Numbered from the stretch's first letter, positions 51,518 through 61,480 are shown. The stretch is 64,000 nt of DNA from Terriglobia bacterium (GCA_020072815.1 JAIQGE010000002.1:1-64000); one strand, 5' to 3'. Program-made: numbers and translations. Notes: generated from the letters alone by a model not told the origin.

Positions 51518-52945
51518 TCAAACCTGTGGCAGCGCAGCCCGCGCTTTGCTCCGTGCGCCGCGCCAGTACAGCAGCAGGCCTATTCCCACCGATGCCACCG
51601 TGGCCACCACAATGCTGATCTCAAACAGCGCCACACTCTTGACGTCTTCTGACGGGACCATGGCCAGCGCCATGGAGCCCAGCGTGACGGCAAATCCCAA
51701 GATTCCCGCCACCCAAACGCCGGGTTTTCCACCCGGCACCAGCACCGCCTGTTCGCTCTCCCGGTCGGGCCGGTACGCCAGTTTGATCACGGCGGCGTAC
51801 ATATAGAGGAAGGGAATGAAATAGAGGATCACTGACATGTCCACCAGGAACAGGTATCCCTTGCGCAGCGTTGTGACGTAGGTAGTCAGAACCAGGATCA
51901 CGCCGGAGATGCCGGCCTGCACCAGAATGGAAATCCAGGGCGTCTTCCAGCGTGGATGTAGATTTCCGAAGAACGCCGGCAAATAGTGATCAATGCCCGC
52001 CACAAACGGCACGCGCGCCACGCCGGCAACCGTTGCGCCGACGCCGCCGGCATTGCCCGCGGTCACCAGCAGGGCCGCCAGGATTCCAAACCACGCGATC
52101 CCCAGCATGGTGGAGCCGCCGGTCACCGCCTGAAATACGCCGTTGCGCGGGTCAACTTCCGCCGCAGGGCGCATCGCCAGCACGGCCACGGTCCCCAGAA
52201 TGTAAATCACCGCAATCAGGCCCGCGGATGCATAGATCGCCCGGGGGAACGTCCTCTTCGGGTCGCGCACCTCTTCGCTCATGGCGCACACCAGCTCCAT
52301 GCCGGTGAAGGCGAACGCAATCTGCGACCAGAAGGTCACCGTGCCCCAGTTCCATTGCGGCATCGCGTCATGCCAGGAGAAATGGGTCACGCTGCCGTGG
52401 CGCAGCGCAATGAATCCGCCGATGCCAATCAGCATCAGCAGCGGAATGTAAGTGCCCACGCCTCCGGCGTTCTGCAGCCATTTGCCGATGTTCAGTCCCA
52501 CAATGTTCAGGACCACCGCAATGGCCAGCAGTCCTAACGACGTGCCCAGCGTGTACCATTTGTTGTCCGCCAGGTGCGCGTACTGCGGCCCGCCGACGTA
52601 CACCGACATGGCCACGCTGGCGGCCAGCAGCCCGGGGAAATAGAAGAAGGTATAAATCCAGTACGCCCATCCCGCCACAAACCCGTGAAAATCTCCAAAC
52701 GCTTCTTTACTCCATACGTAGAGCCCGCCTTCCGCCGGATAGCGCGTAGAGAGCTCGACGATAATCAGCGACGTAGGCAGAAAGAACAGCGTCGCCGCCA
52801 GCACCCACAGGCTGATGGACGACGTGCCGTAATGCGCAGCCGCGGCGATCCATCGCGGGCCCAGCACGGCGGCAATGTTGAACAGCAGCACGTCCCAAAA
52901 TCCCATGGCGCGCCGCAGTTGCGGTTTTTGGTTGACGGTTTCCAT
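51518..52945 (-). CDS. APC-family amino acid permease
   Basis: A 475-aa transporter from ATG 52945 (METVNQKPQLRRAMGFW); the frame extends 100 residues upstream without protein character. About 12 helices are seen, with the family start FWDVLLFNIAAVLGPRWIA, the STRYPAEGGLYVW motif and GMELVCAMSEEVRDPKRTFP (consensus EEVRDPRRTIPRA). It resembles the glutamate:GABA-type or general amino-acid group; substrate unknown. It is divergent from the M16 protease pair. Confidence 0.9.
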   Translation of the reverse strand: METVNQKPQLRRAMGFWDVLLFNIAAVLGPRWIAAAAHYGTSSISLWVLAATLFFLPTSLIIVELSTRYPAEGGLYVWSKEAFGDFHGFVAGWAYWIYTFFYFPGLLAASVAMSVYVGGPQYAHLADNKWYTLGTSLGLLAIAVVLNIVGLNIGKWLQNAGGVGTYIPLLMLIGIGGFIALRHGSVTHFSWHDAMPQWNWGTVTFWSQIAFAFTGMELVCAMSEEVRDPKRTFPRAIYASAGLIAVIYILGTVAVLAMRPAAEVDPRNGVFQAVTGGSTMLGIAWFGILAALLVTAGNAGGVGATVAGVARVPFVAGIDHYLPAFFGNLHPRWKTPWISILVQAGISGVILVLTTYVTTLRKGYLFLVDMSVILYFIPFLYMYAAVIKLAYRPDRESEQAVLVPGGKPGVWVAGILGFAVTLGSMALAMVPSEDVKSVALFEISIVVATVASVGIGLLLYWRGARSKARAALPQV

Positions 52946-53343
52946 TGGTGTGTCGCTTCGCTCCACGCCGCTCGTAAGCCAAACGTTCGAAAGCTCGGTC
53001 GGCTGCGCTGTATTACACAACGAAGGCCCAAGATTAGCAAAAGAAAATGCAATCCTTCTTCTTGATCTGGAGGCCGCCTGCGTCTCAGCTAACACATTAG
53101 GAATGTCATCCTGAGCGAGTCCGAGTCCTGCAACGCGGGACAAGGACGAGTCGAAGGACCCCGGAGGATGCCTCCGGCCACCATGCCGCTCCAGGGCGTT
53201 CTCACCATGACTGCTTGGTCTGGACAGAGATGTGAATCCTAATAACTTCGCCAACCGCCAATATCACCCATTCGCAATTTGACATCCCAGCTTCACCGCT
53301 TTACTTTGCTTGATGCGCAAACTAGTAGTTTCAGGAGGCAGGA
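52946..53343. other. Divergent intergenic region with phrase repeats
   Basis: 398 bases. Around 53104-53160 is a GTCATCCTGAGCGAG...GTCGAAGGACC phrase, and CCGGAGG/CCTCCGG (53161-53177) forms a hairpin. The plus-strand M16 gene has AGGAGGCAGGA directly before ATG 53344. Confidence 0.5.
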
Positions 53344-54891
53344 ATGCGGCGGTCTCTAGGAGTCTTCTCCTTTTTACTCATAGCAATTTTGCTGGCGGCC
53401 AGCGGCCTGGCCCAAGATGTGGCATCGTTTGAAAAGCGGACCACGGTCAAGGTCCTCAAGAACGGGTTGACGGTCATTCTGTGCGAGCGTCCGGAAGCTC
53501 CGGTGTTCTCCTTCTTCACCATTGTGGACGCCGGCGCCGTGCAGGACCCGCAAGGCCAGTCCGGCATGGCCCACATGTTTGAGCATGAGGCTTTCAAAGG
53601 CACGGACCGCATCGGCACCACCGATTACGCCAAGGAAAAAGTCGCGCTGGCGAAAGTCGAGCAGGCCTGGGCCGCTTATGACCGCGAGGACCGCCGCGAA
53701 AACGGCCGCGATCCCAAGAAAGTCGCCGAGCTGAAAGCGGCCTTCGACAAGGCCAACGAAGAAGCCAACCAGTTCGTCATCAAAAACCGCTTTGGAGAAA
53801 TCATTGACCGCGAAGGCGGCGTGGGCCTCAACGCCAGCACCAGCATGGACAGCACGCAGTACTTCTATTCTTTCCCCGCCAACCGCCTGGAGGTCTGGGC
53901 CTATCTGGAGTCGTCGCGCTACCAGCATGGCGTACTGCGTGAATTCTATAAAGAGCGTGACGTGGTGCATGAAGAGCGCCGCCTGCGCACGGACAGCAAC
54001 CCCATCGGCAAGATGGTGGAGCAGTTCATGGCCGCGGCCTACACCGCGCATCCTTACCAGCGCTCCGGCGTCGGCTGGCCTTCCGAACTCGATCATCTCA
54101 CCGCCACCGAAGCCGCCAAGTTTTACAAGAAATATTACGTTCCTTCCAACACCGTTATCGCCCTGGTGGGAGCTCTTAAGCCGGAACAGGTCTTTCCCAT
54201 CGTGGAAAAGTATTTCGGCCCCATTCCCTATGCCCCCAAGCCAGAGCCCCTCACCACCATTGAGCCTGAGCAGTTCGCGGAACGCACCGTCACCATGGTG
54301 GACAAGTCCCAGCCTTTCTACATTGAGGGCTATCACCGGCCCAGCTACAGAGATCCTGACGACGCCGTCTATGACGTGATTTCTGACCTGGTTTCTGAAG
54401 GCCGCACCTCGCGTCTCTACCGCTCGCTGGTGCGCGACAAGAAAATCGCGGCGTTCTCCGCCGGCTTCTCCGGCCTGCCGGGCACCAAGTATCCCGGCTT
54501 GTTCAGCTTTTTCGCCGTCCCGCTTCCTGGCCACACGCCGCAGGAGATGGGACAGGCCATCCGCGAACAAGTGGACCGGCTCAAGAATGAAGACGTGACC
54601 GACGACGAGCTGCAGATGGTCAAGACCCGCGCCAAGGCTAATCTGCTGCGCCAGCTGGCCAACAATCAAGGGCTGGCCATCCAACTGGCGGAAAACCAGC
54701 TGCGTTATGGCGACTGGCGCGAGCTCTTCCGCAGCGTGGACAAAATTGACAAAGTCACCAAGGCGGACATCCGCCGCGTGGCCAACAAAGCATTCGTTGA
54801 CGCCAACCGCACCGTGGCCATCATTGAAAATGAATCGGCGCACGCCAAAACTGCTGCTGCCGATGGCGCACAGAAGAAGGAGACGCACTAA
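53344..54891 (+). CDS. Exported M16 metallopeptidase, active-site subunit
   Basis: A 515-aa zinc peptidase. Signal peptide FSFLLIAILLAASGLA. The inverted zinc motif is H77-M-F-E80-H81 (GMAHMFEHEAFKG), and the third ligand Glu should lie after a ~60-residue charged insert. The second M16 half carries the R-Y type residues (SEGRTSRLYRSLVRDK). In diderms such proteins degrade periplasmic peptides. It precedes the partner subunit by a TAATG overlap. Confidence 0.93.
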   Translation: MRRSLGVFSFLLIAILLAASGLAQDVASFEKRTTVKVLKNGLTVILCERPEAPVFSFFTIVDAGAVQDPQGQSGMAHMFEHEAFKGTDRIGTTDYAKEKVALAKVEQAWAAYDREDRRENGRDPKKVAELKAAFDKANEEANQFVIKNRFGEIIDREGGVGLNASTSMDSTQYFYSFPANRLEVWAYLESSRYQHGVLREFYKERDVVHEERRLRTDSNPIGKMVEQFMAAAYTAHPYQRSGVGWPSELDHLTATEAAKFYKKYYVPSNTVIALVGALKPEQVFPIVEKYFGPIPYAPKPEPLTTIEPEQFAERTVTMVDKSQPFYIEGYHRPSYRDPDDAVYDVISDLVSEGRTSRLYRSLVRDKKIAAFSAGFSGLPGTKYPGLFSFFAVPLPGHTPQEMGQAIREQVDRLKNEDVTDDELQMVKTRAKANLLRQLANNQGLAIQLAENQLRYGDWRELFRSVDKIDKVTKADIRRVANKAFVDANRTVAIIENESAHAKTAAADGAQKKETH

Positions 54892-57122
54892 TGCTCAACC
54901 ACAGAATTCTCCGCGAAAAGTTCCTGCCCGTGCTTCTTCTTTCTGCCGCGTTCTGTCTGAGCGTTTGGACCAGTCCCGCGCAGACCGCTCCGCCGGCCAA
55001 GCCCAAAGCCCCCGCCGCGGGGACCAAGGCGGCATCGCCCGCCGCGAAAAAATCGGCGCAACAGGATCTGGCTGCCGGTGACCTGGCGGCCATCAAGAAG
55101 CCGCCGCTGGCGCCGTTCCACCCGCAACAGCCCAAGCGGGTCCAGTTGTCCAACGGCATGGTGGTCCTCCTGCAAGAAGACCATGAACTGCCTTTGATGG
55201 AAGGCTGGATTTCCATTCGCGGCGGCAGCAAGAGCGAACCGGAAGACAAAGTCGGCTTGGTTTCCATTTTTGGCGAAGCCTGGCGCACCGGCGGCACCAA
55301 GACCAAGACCGGCGACCAGCTCGACGAAATGCTGGAGCAGCGCGCTGCCAAGATGGAAACCGGCGGAGGCCCTCTTTCCGTCACCGCATCCATCTCCTGC
55401 TTGAAGGGCGACTTTGATTTCGTCCTTGACCTGTTCAATGACCTGCTGCGCAACCCGGAGTTTCGCCAGGAAAAAATTGATCTGGCCAAAGACCAGGAGA
55501 AGACCGGGATTTCGCGCCGCAATGACAACTTGGGCCAGATTGCTTTCCGCGAAGCCACCAAAATCGGCTACGGGGCCAAAAGTCCGTTTGCGCGCACGCC
55601 TGAATACGCCACCGTGGCCGCCGTCACCCGCGAAGACTTGCTCGCCTGGCACGCCGCCCACGTCCACCCCAACAACGTGATCTTTGCTCTTACCGGCGAC
55701 TTTGACGCCGCCGCCATGGAAGCCAAGCTGCGCGCGGTGTTTGAAAGCTGGCCGAAAGGCCCGGCGTTTGTTGCGCCGCCGGTGGCCGATTCGCCCGCCC
55801 CAACCGGCATTTACTTTGTCGCCAAAGATGACGTCAACCAAAGTGAGATTCGCCTGATCGCCCCCGGCATTCGCCGTGACAACCCGGATTTCTATGCCGT
55901 CCAGGTGATGAACCACATTCTGAGCGGCGGCTTCGCTTCGCGCCTGTTTTCCAACCTGCGTACCAAGGCCGGCCTGGCGTATGCCGTTGGCGGCTCGGTG
56001 CAAGCGCCCTTTGACCATCCCGGACTCACCATCCTGCAGATGGGCACCAAGAGCGCCACCACCGCCAAAGGCGTAGCAGGTCTGTACGGCGAAATCGATC
56101 GCATGCACACCGAGCCGCCCTCGGCAGCGGAGTTGCAGCTCGCCAAGGACGCGATCCTGAATTCATTTGTCTTCGAATATGACTCCAAGCAAAAAGTGAA
56201 TAATTTCCGCGCCAACCTGGAGTTCCACGGCTATCCCGTGGATTTTCTGGAGCGTTACCAGAAGGGCGTGGAGGGCGTGACCGCCGCCGACGTAAACCGC
56301 GTGGCCGCAAAATATCTGGACAAGAGTAAGTTCTCAGTCCTGGTGGTGGGCAAAGCTGCGGATTTTGACAAGCCGCTGAGCACTTTCGGCAAAGTTACCA
56401 CCGTGGACATCACCATCCCGACCGGCGCTGCTGCCGCCACGGCCGCGCCCGCCGCCAGCAATCCGGAAGGCCGCGCGCTGCTGGCCAAAGTGATTGAGGC
56501 CGCCGGCGGCGCCGCCAAACTGAACGCCGTCAAAACCTACCGCCGCAAAGCTGCCTACACCATCAAGGCCCAGAACGCTACGCTGGAGGTGGAAGAGACT
56601 TCCGCGGGCGATGACAAAACCCATCTCAAGATCAACACTCCCGGCGGCGAAATGATTATGGTCGCTACCGCGCAGGGAGGTTTCATGTCCATGGCCGCCA
56701 TGGGCGCGCCGCGCGACATGCCGGCATCGCAGAAGGACGACACGCTGCGGGGTCTGCGCCGCAGAATCTGGTACATCGCCCAGCATGCTGACGACCCGCA
56801 GTTTGCCTTCGCCGCCCAGGGCAAGGAGAAAATCGGTGACGGCGAAGCCGCCGTGCTCGACATCAGCCACGGTGGTGAACAACTGCGCTGGTTCGTGGAC
56901 GAAAAGACCGGACGCGTCCTGCGCGCGCAGTTTCAAGGCAACGGCCCCACCGGTCCGAACACCCAGGTCGTGGAGTACTCTGACTGGAAGGCGGTGGACG
57001 GCGTGAACCTGGCTTTCCACGAGGAAGTCACCGCGGACGGCAAGCCCAGCGCCACTGTGGCCACCAGCGCCGTGGAGATCAATCCCGCGGTGGACCCCAA
57101 GATCTTCGACAAGCCGCAGTAG
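54891..57122 (+). CDS. Exported M16 family subunit without active site, with LolA-like C-terminus
   Basis: A 743-aa protein. After a signal peptide (VLLLSAAFCLSVWTSPAQ) and an Ala/Lys/Pro linker come two M16 halves (LSNGMVVLLQEDHELPLMEG; SGGFASRLFSNLRTKAGLAY), but the zinc motif is replaced by LVSIFGEAWRTGG, so this is the non-catalytic partner. The last ~220 residues (RALLAKVIEAAGGAAKLNAV, then LRWFVDEKTGRVLRAQF and YSDWKAVDGVNLAFHEE) resemble the LolA-like exported protein at 45.4 kb. Its start overlaps the active subunit, indicating a two-subunit complex. Confidence 0.9.
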   Translation: MLNHRILREKFLPVLLLSAAFCLSVWTSPAQTAPPAKPKAPAAGTKAASPAAKKSAQQDLAAGDLAAIKKPPLAPFHPQQPKRVQLSNGMVVLLQEDHELPLMEGWISIRGGSKSEPEDKVGLVSIFGEAWRTGGTKTKTGDQLDEMLEQRAAKMETGGGPLSVTASISCLKGDFDFVLDLFNDLLRNPEFRQEKIDLAKDQEKTGISRRNDNLGQIAFREATKIGYGAKSPFARTPEYATVAAVTREDLLAWHAAHVHPNNVIFALTGDFDAAAMEAKLRAVFESWPKGPAFVAPPVADSPAPTGIYFVAKDDVNQSEIRLIAPGIRRDNPDFYAVQVMNHILSGGFASRLFSNLRTKAGLAYAVGGSVQAPFDHPGLTILQMGTKSATTAKGVAGLYGEIDRMHTEPPSAAELQLAKDAILNSFVFEYDSKQKVNNFRANLEFHGYPVDFLERYQKGVEGVTAADVNRVAAKYLDKSKFSVLVVGKAADFDKPLSTFGKVTTVDITIPTGAAAATAAPAASNPEGRALLAKVIEAAGGAAKLNAVKTYRRKAAYTIKAQNATLEVEETSAGDDKTHLKINTPGGEMIMVATAQGGFMSMAAMGAPRDMPASQKDDTLRGLRRRIWYIAQHADDPQFAFAAQGKEKIGDGEAAVLDISHGGEQLRWFVDEKTGRVLRAQFQGNGPTGPNTQVVEYSDWKAVDGVNLAFHEEVTADGKPSATVATSAVEINPAVDPKIFDKPQ

Positions 57123-57130
57123 AAGAACTT

Positions 57131-57203
57131 GCCGCGGATTTTCGCGGATGAACGCTGATTCGGCAATGTGTGCCATTCGCGATCATCTGCGCGAATCCGC
57201 GGC
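57131..57203. repeat. Large imperfect inverted repeat between convergent genes
   Basis: GCCGCGGATT at 57131 pairs with AATCCGCGGC at 57194-57203, continuing inward through CGCGGATGA/TCATCTGCGCG-type sequence. It contains phrase copies of the CGCGGAT family (also at 9456-9482). It could end transcription from both sides; T-runs are absent. Confidence 0.65.
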
Positions 57204-57214
57204 TAATGTCTTGC

Positions 57215-58231
57215 TCAGCTCCCCACAAACCTGGCGTACAAACTCCGCGCCACCGCGGTGTCACTGGTTCCCTTGATGATGGCCCGGCCGTCGGGGAACA
57301 GCGTCATCTCGTAAGGATCGCGCAAAAATCTCAACACATAATCGTTGTGTTTCACCTGGCCGTGTGGCTGCAATCGCAAGCTAAGTTCGGCAAAGTCCAC
57401 CGGACGATGCCGCTCGTGGATTTGCACGGCATCCCGTCCGCACAACGTCACTGGTGCGCGCTGCCGCCCGGTCAGGTGGGTGAACTCACGCTTGCCGCAA
57501 GTCTGGCATTCCGGCCGTGGACGCGCCGCGGCCACTTCCGCCCGATCATTGCGCCACAGGTCGAATGACAGCAGGCTGCGCCGCAGCTGCTCCCGCGCCC
57601 CAACAAAAAACTTGAGCGCCTCGGTGGCCTGAATCGAACCGACCAGGTTCACCGCGCTGTTCAGGATGCCCGCCGTATCACACGTCTCCACCGGACCTTC
57701 CGGCGGAGCGGGGAAGACGCACGCCAGACACGCGGTTTCGCCGGGAATAATGTTCATGGTCACGCCGTACGCCGCCACGGCGGCCGCGTAGATCCACGGC
57801 TTGCTGTTCTTCACTGCAAAATCGTTGATCAGGTAGCGCGTCTCAAAGTTGTCAGTGGCGTCCAGCACCAGGTCGGCGCTGCCCAGCAGCCTTTCGATGT
57901 TCTCCGTTGTCAGGTCGGCAACTTCCCCCTGCACCTGGACGTCAGAGTTAAACGACGCCAGCTTGCGCGCGCCGGCCACGGCTTTAGGGAGGGATTCGGC
58001 GGCGTCGGCTTCATCGAAGAGCGACTGCCGCTGCAGGTTGCTGGGTTCCACGAAATCGCGATCAATGATCAGGACGTGGCCCACGCCCGCCCGCACCAGC
58101 AGACTGGAAACGCTGGTCCCCGTGGCCCCGCAGCCGACAATCGCCACGCGCGCCTGGGCCAGCTTCTTTTGGCCTTCTTCCCCGATGCCGGGAAAGAGCA
58201 CCTGGCGCGAATATCGGTCCTGAAATCGCAT
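57215..58231 (-). CDS. ThiF/MoeB/HesA-family adenylyltransferase
   Basis: A 338-aa E1-like enzyme. The ATP-binding site VGCGATGTSVSSLLVRAG, the RxxLQRQSLFDE stretch (PSNLQRQSL) and the adenylation Asp of DATDNFETRYLINDF are present, as are CLACVFP (possible thiol acceptor) and CQTC near the end. It should adenylate the C-terminus of a ubiquitin-like sulfur carrier (ThiS/MoaD). No carrier gene is adjacent, so the pathway (thiamine, Mo cofactor or other) is open. The last ~100 residues are a short extra domain. Confidence 0.9.
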   Translation of the reverse strand: MRFQDRYSRQVLFPGIGEEGQKKLAQARVAIVGCGATGTSVSSLLVRAGVGHVLIIDRDFVEPSNLQRQSLFDEADAAESLPKAVAGARKLASFNSDVQVQGEVADLTTENIERLLGSADLVLDATDNFETRYLINDFAVKNSKPWIYAAAVAAYGVTMNIIPGETACLACVFPAPPEGPVETCDTAGILNSAVNLVGSIQATEALKFFVGAREQLRRSLLSFDLWRNDRAEVAAARPRPECQTCGKREFTHLTGRQRAPVTLCGRDAVQIHERHRPVDFAELSLRLQPHGQVKHNDYVLRFLRDPYEMTLFPDGRAIIKGTSDTAVARSLYARFVGS

Positions 58232-58406
58232 GCACTATTATTATAGGTGTCAGAGGTCAACGATCATTAGGCTTGGGTCAATGGGCTTTGGGAATGTCCT
58301 AACCGGCGCTGTGGCTTGCTAATTCGCGTCCTCAGGTACAACAAAGCAGGAAGCTGCGGCCATCGAAGTAAGTAAGACCAACTTTTCCACCAAGAGGGGC
58401 TCATCT

Positions 58407-61400
58407 TTGCCACTTTTCCGACCAGCGCTCCTGGCGTATGTGTTATGCCTGGGTGTCTGTGCAGGACAGCAGCCGGCGTCCGTCCAGGCGCCCGCGGCCA
58501 ATCCCGCGCCGCAGCCGGAAACCGGTACCCCGGACGACCTCAACAGCTTGCAAGGCCTGAAAGTAGCGCGCGTGGAGATCAAAAGTCCCGGCGTGGAGCA
58601 TCCGGAGTGGTTTCAGCCTTTGCTGCCGCAAAAAGTGAACGAACCGCTGGACAAATACAAGGTGCGCAGGTCCGTCCAGGTGCTCTATGACACCGGACGT
58701 TTTGCGGCAATCCAGGTGGAAGCCCAGCGCACCCCCGCAGGCGAAGTGACGCTGACGTTTGCCGCCCGCGAAAGCTTCTTCTTCGGCTCCATCACCGCGG
58801 AGCACGCGCCGTCTCCTCCCGGTGACAGCCGCCTGGTCAACGCCAGCAAGCTCACGCTGGGCGAGCAATTTACAGAAGATAAGATTAAGACGGGCATCGC
58901 CGCCATGCAGCGGTCGCTGCAGGAAAACGGATACTACCAGGCTACTATCACTCCTTCTTATGAGTGGGACTCCCGCAACCGCCAAGTCGCCGTCCATTTC
59001 TCCGTGAACAAAGGCAAGCCGGCGCGCGTGGGACTGATTAAGGTCGGCGGATCGCCCGGATACACCGCCGAGGAAGTCCGCAGTATTGCCAAACTACACA
59101 ACGGTAACCGCGTGACCGCCAGCCGTCTCACCAAGGCCCTACAGCGTCTGCGCAAACGCTTCCAAAAGAAACAGCGCCTGGAAGCCCAGGTCACCTTGAC
59201 GCAGCGCGACTACCATCCCGAGTCCAATACCCTGGATTACACCTTTGAGATTTCCGGCGGCCCTATCGTGGACGTTAAAGTAGAAGGCGCCAAACTGCGC
59301 CGCGGGCTGATCAAAAAATACGTCCCGGTTTACGAAGAGAACGCCGTGGATGAAGACCTGCTGCAGGAAGGGGCGCGCAACCTGCGCGATTATTTCCAGA
59401 CCAAAGGTTACTTCGACGTGCGCGTCACCTACACGCAGCAACAATCACAGGATGGAGGCCGGCGGTCCGTGGTCTATAAAGTGGAGAGGAACGATCGCCA
59501 CAAGTTCGCCGAGCTGACCATTGAAGGCAACCACTATTTTCGCCCTGAAGACATTCGCGAGCGCATGGTGATCCAGCCCGCGGGCGGTCTTCTGGTCCAC
59601 GGGGTCTTCAGCCAGTCGTTGCTGGCGCGTGACATCCAGGCGATTGAGAACCTCTATCGCGGCAGCGGTTTCCTGCAGGTGAAGGTCACGCCTGCCGTGA
59701 CCGGAGCGGACGAAGGCAGACGCAGCTTCCTCAAGGTCAAGCTCACCATCCAGGAAGGGCCGCAGACCACCGTAGGCAAGCTGGACATCACGGGAAACTC
59801 GGCGATTTCTGACGATGACATCCGCAAGCTCATCGCCGCCACCGAAGGCCAGCCGTACTCTGACGCCACCATCCTCAGCGACCAGACGGAGGTCATGGAC
59901 GCCTACTTCAACAAGGGATTTTCCAAAGTCCAGTTTGAATACGCCACCCAGCCCGAACCGGGCGACGCCACCAAGATCAACGTCACTTACAAAATCACCG
60001 AAGGCCCCCAGGTATTTGTGGACCAGGTGCTCATCTCCGGGCTGCACTACACGCGCCCCTTTGTGGTGGACCGCGAAGTCAGAATTCCCCCCGGCAGCGC
60101 GCTCAGCCAGCAGGACATGTTGAGCGCCCAGCGCCGCCTCTATGACCTGGGCATCTTCAATGAAGTCAACATGGCGGTGCAGAATCCGGACGGCCAGGAC
60201 ACGCGCAAGAACGTCAACTTTGAACTTTCTGAAGCCAAGCGTTACACCTTCAGCTACGGCGGCGGCCTGGAAGTGCAGACCGGCCAGCCCACGGGAACCA
60301 CCAGTCCGCAAGGCCAAACCGGCGCGAGCCCGCGCGTCTCATTTGACATCACCCGGCTGAATTTCCGCGGGCGCGCTCACACTCTCAGTCTAAAGACCCG
60401 CTACGGAAATCTGGAGAAGCTGGCGCTGCTGGGCTTTGAAGCGCCGCGCTGGTTTGATTCGGAAAAACTTTCTCTGGCCTTCACCGCTTTCTATGAGCAG
60501 ACCAATGACGTGCGCACTTTTACCGCGAAACGGCTGGAAGGTTCCGCGGAGATCAAGCAAACGCTGAACAAGGCCACCACCTTGCTCTACCGCTTTATTT
60601 ATCGCAAAGTCGCCACAGACAATCTGGCCATCAACATCAACGCCGTGCCCTTGTTCTCTCAGGCCGTCCGGGTCGGCATGCCGGACTTCAGCTACCTGCG
60701 CGATACCCGCGACAATCCCATCGACTCCCGCAAAGGGTCTTTCACGGCGGCTGACATTGGCGTCGCATCCGGGGCCTTCGGGTCGCAAGCCAGCTTTGTG
60801 CGGCTGGTGGTGCAGAATTCCACTTACTACCAGTTCCACAAAAGGCGCTGGGTGTTCGCCCGCTCCACCCGCATTGGAATTGAAGAGCCGTTTGGCAACA
60901 CCAGCGCGGCCATCGTTCCCGCCGGCGCCGTGGTCCCCTCCACCACCCACTTCATTCCTCTGCCGGAACGTTTTCTCGCCGGAGGCAGCACCACGCAGCG
61001 CGGCTTCGGCGTGAATCAGGCCGGTCCGCGCGACTTGTCCACCGGCTTTCCCCTGGGCGGCGAAGCCCAGTTCATCAACAACCTGGAACTTCGCACGCCG
61101 CCCCTGCCGCTGCCGTTCGTCGGCAACAATCTCAGCGTTGTGCTGTTTCATGATATGGGCAACATCTTCGCCACGCCCAAGGACATGGTTAACAGCTTTT
61201 ACAAGTTTCATCAGCCCAACCGCAGCACGTGCTTGAATCCAGCCTTACAGACCTGCAATTTCAATTACGTGTCGCATGCGGTGGGCGGCGGCGTGCGCTA
61301 TCGCACGCCCATCGGCCCGGTGAGCTTTGATTTGGGATACAACCTAAACCCGCCGGCATTCCCGGTTTCGGTCCCGATCCAGCCCTCCCCGCCTGCTCCC

Positions 61401-61469
61401 CCAGTGCAGCCTTTTTCGCAAGTGCTGCGGCACTTCAATTTCTTTTTCAACATAGGACAGACTTTCTGA
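58407..61469 (+). CDS. bamA: Outer-membrane assembly factor BamA/TamA
   Basis: A 1020-aa Omp85 protein. TTG 58407 is the likely start, after AGAGGGG; a signal peptide (ALLAYVLCLGVCAGQQ) follows. POTRA-type repeats run to about residue 620 (IEGNHYFRPEDIRERMV, LDITGNSAISDDDIRKLI, ISGLHYTRPFVVDREVRI), and the C-terminal beta-barrel starts near FSYGGGLEVQTGQ, ends in NFFFNIGQTF and contains FLAGGSTTQRGFG, close to the Omp85 loop RGF motif. It inserts outer-membrane proteins and heads an operon with a SurA-like chaperone and tamB. Confidence 0.93.
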   Translation: MPLFRPALLAYVLCLGVCAGQQPASVQAPAANPAPQPETGTPDDLNSLQGLKVARVEIKSPGVEHPEWFQPLLPQKVNEPLDKYKVRRSVQVLYDTGRFAAIQVEAQRTPAGEVTLTFAARESFFFGSITAEHAPSPPGDSRLVNASKLTLGEQFTEDKIKTGIAAMQRSLQENGYYQATITPSYEWDSRNRQVAVHFSVNKGKPARVGLIKVGGSPGYTAEEVRSIAKLHNGNRVTASRLTKALQRLRKRFQKKQRLEAQVTLTQRDYHPESNTLDYTFEISGGPIVDVKVEGAKLRRGLIKKYVPVYEENAVDEDLLQEGARNLRDYFQTKGYFDVRVTYTQQQSQDGGRRSVVYKVERNDRHKFAELTIEGNHYFRPEDIRERMVIQPAGGLLVHGVFSQSLLARDIQAIENLYRGSGFLQVKVTPAVTGADEGRRSFLKVKLTIQEGPQTTVGKLDITGNSAISDDDIRKLIAATEGQPYSDATILSDQTEVMDAYFNKGFSKVQFEYATQPEPGDATKINVTYKITEGPQVFVDQVLISGLHYTRPFVVDREVRIPPGSALSQQDMLSAQRRLYDLGIFNEVNMAVQNPDGQDTRKNVNFELSEAKRYTFSYGGGLEVQTGQPTGTTSPQGQTGASPRVSFDITRLNFRGRAHTLSLKTRYGNLEKLALLGFEAPRWFDSEKLSLAFTAFYEQTNDVRTFTAKRLEGSAEIKQTLNKATTLLYRFIYRKVATDNLAININAVPLFSQAVRVGMPDFSYLRDTRDNPIDSRKGSFTAADIGVASGAFGSQASFVRLVVQNSTYYQFHKRRWVFARSTRIGIEEPFGNTSAAIVPAGAVVPSTTHFIPLPERFLAGGSTTQRGFGVNQAGPRDLSTGFPLGGEAQFINNLELRTPPLPLPFVGNNLSVVLFHDMGNIFATPKDMVNSFYKFHQPNRSTCLNPALQTCNFNYVSHAVGGGVRYRTPIGPVSFDLGYNLNPPAFPVSVPIQPSPPAPPVQPFSQVLRHFNFFFNIGQTF

Positions 61470-61480
61470 CATCTTAGTTA

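Noticed and set aside
53374-54888. 504-codon minus-strand frame opposite the first M16 gene
   Set aside because: Antisense to a certain gene; composition dominated by codon-complement residues with no motif.
54888-56108. 406-codon minus-strand frame opposite the second M16 gene
   Set aside because: Same reason: shadow of a gene with signal peptide and M16 halves.
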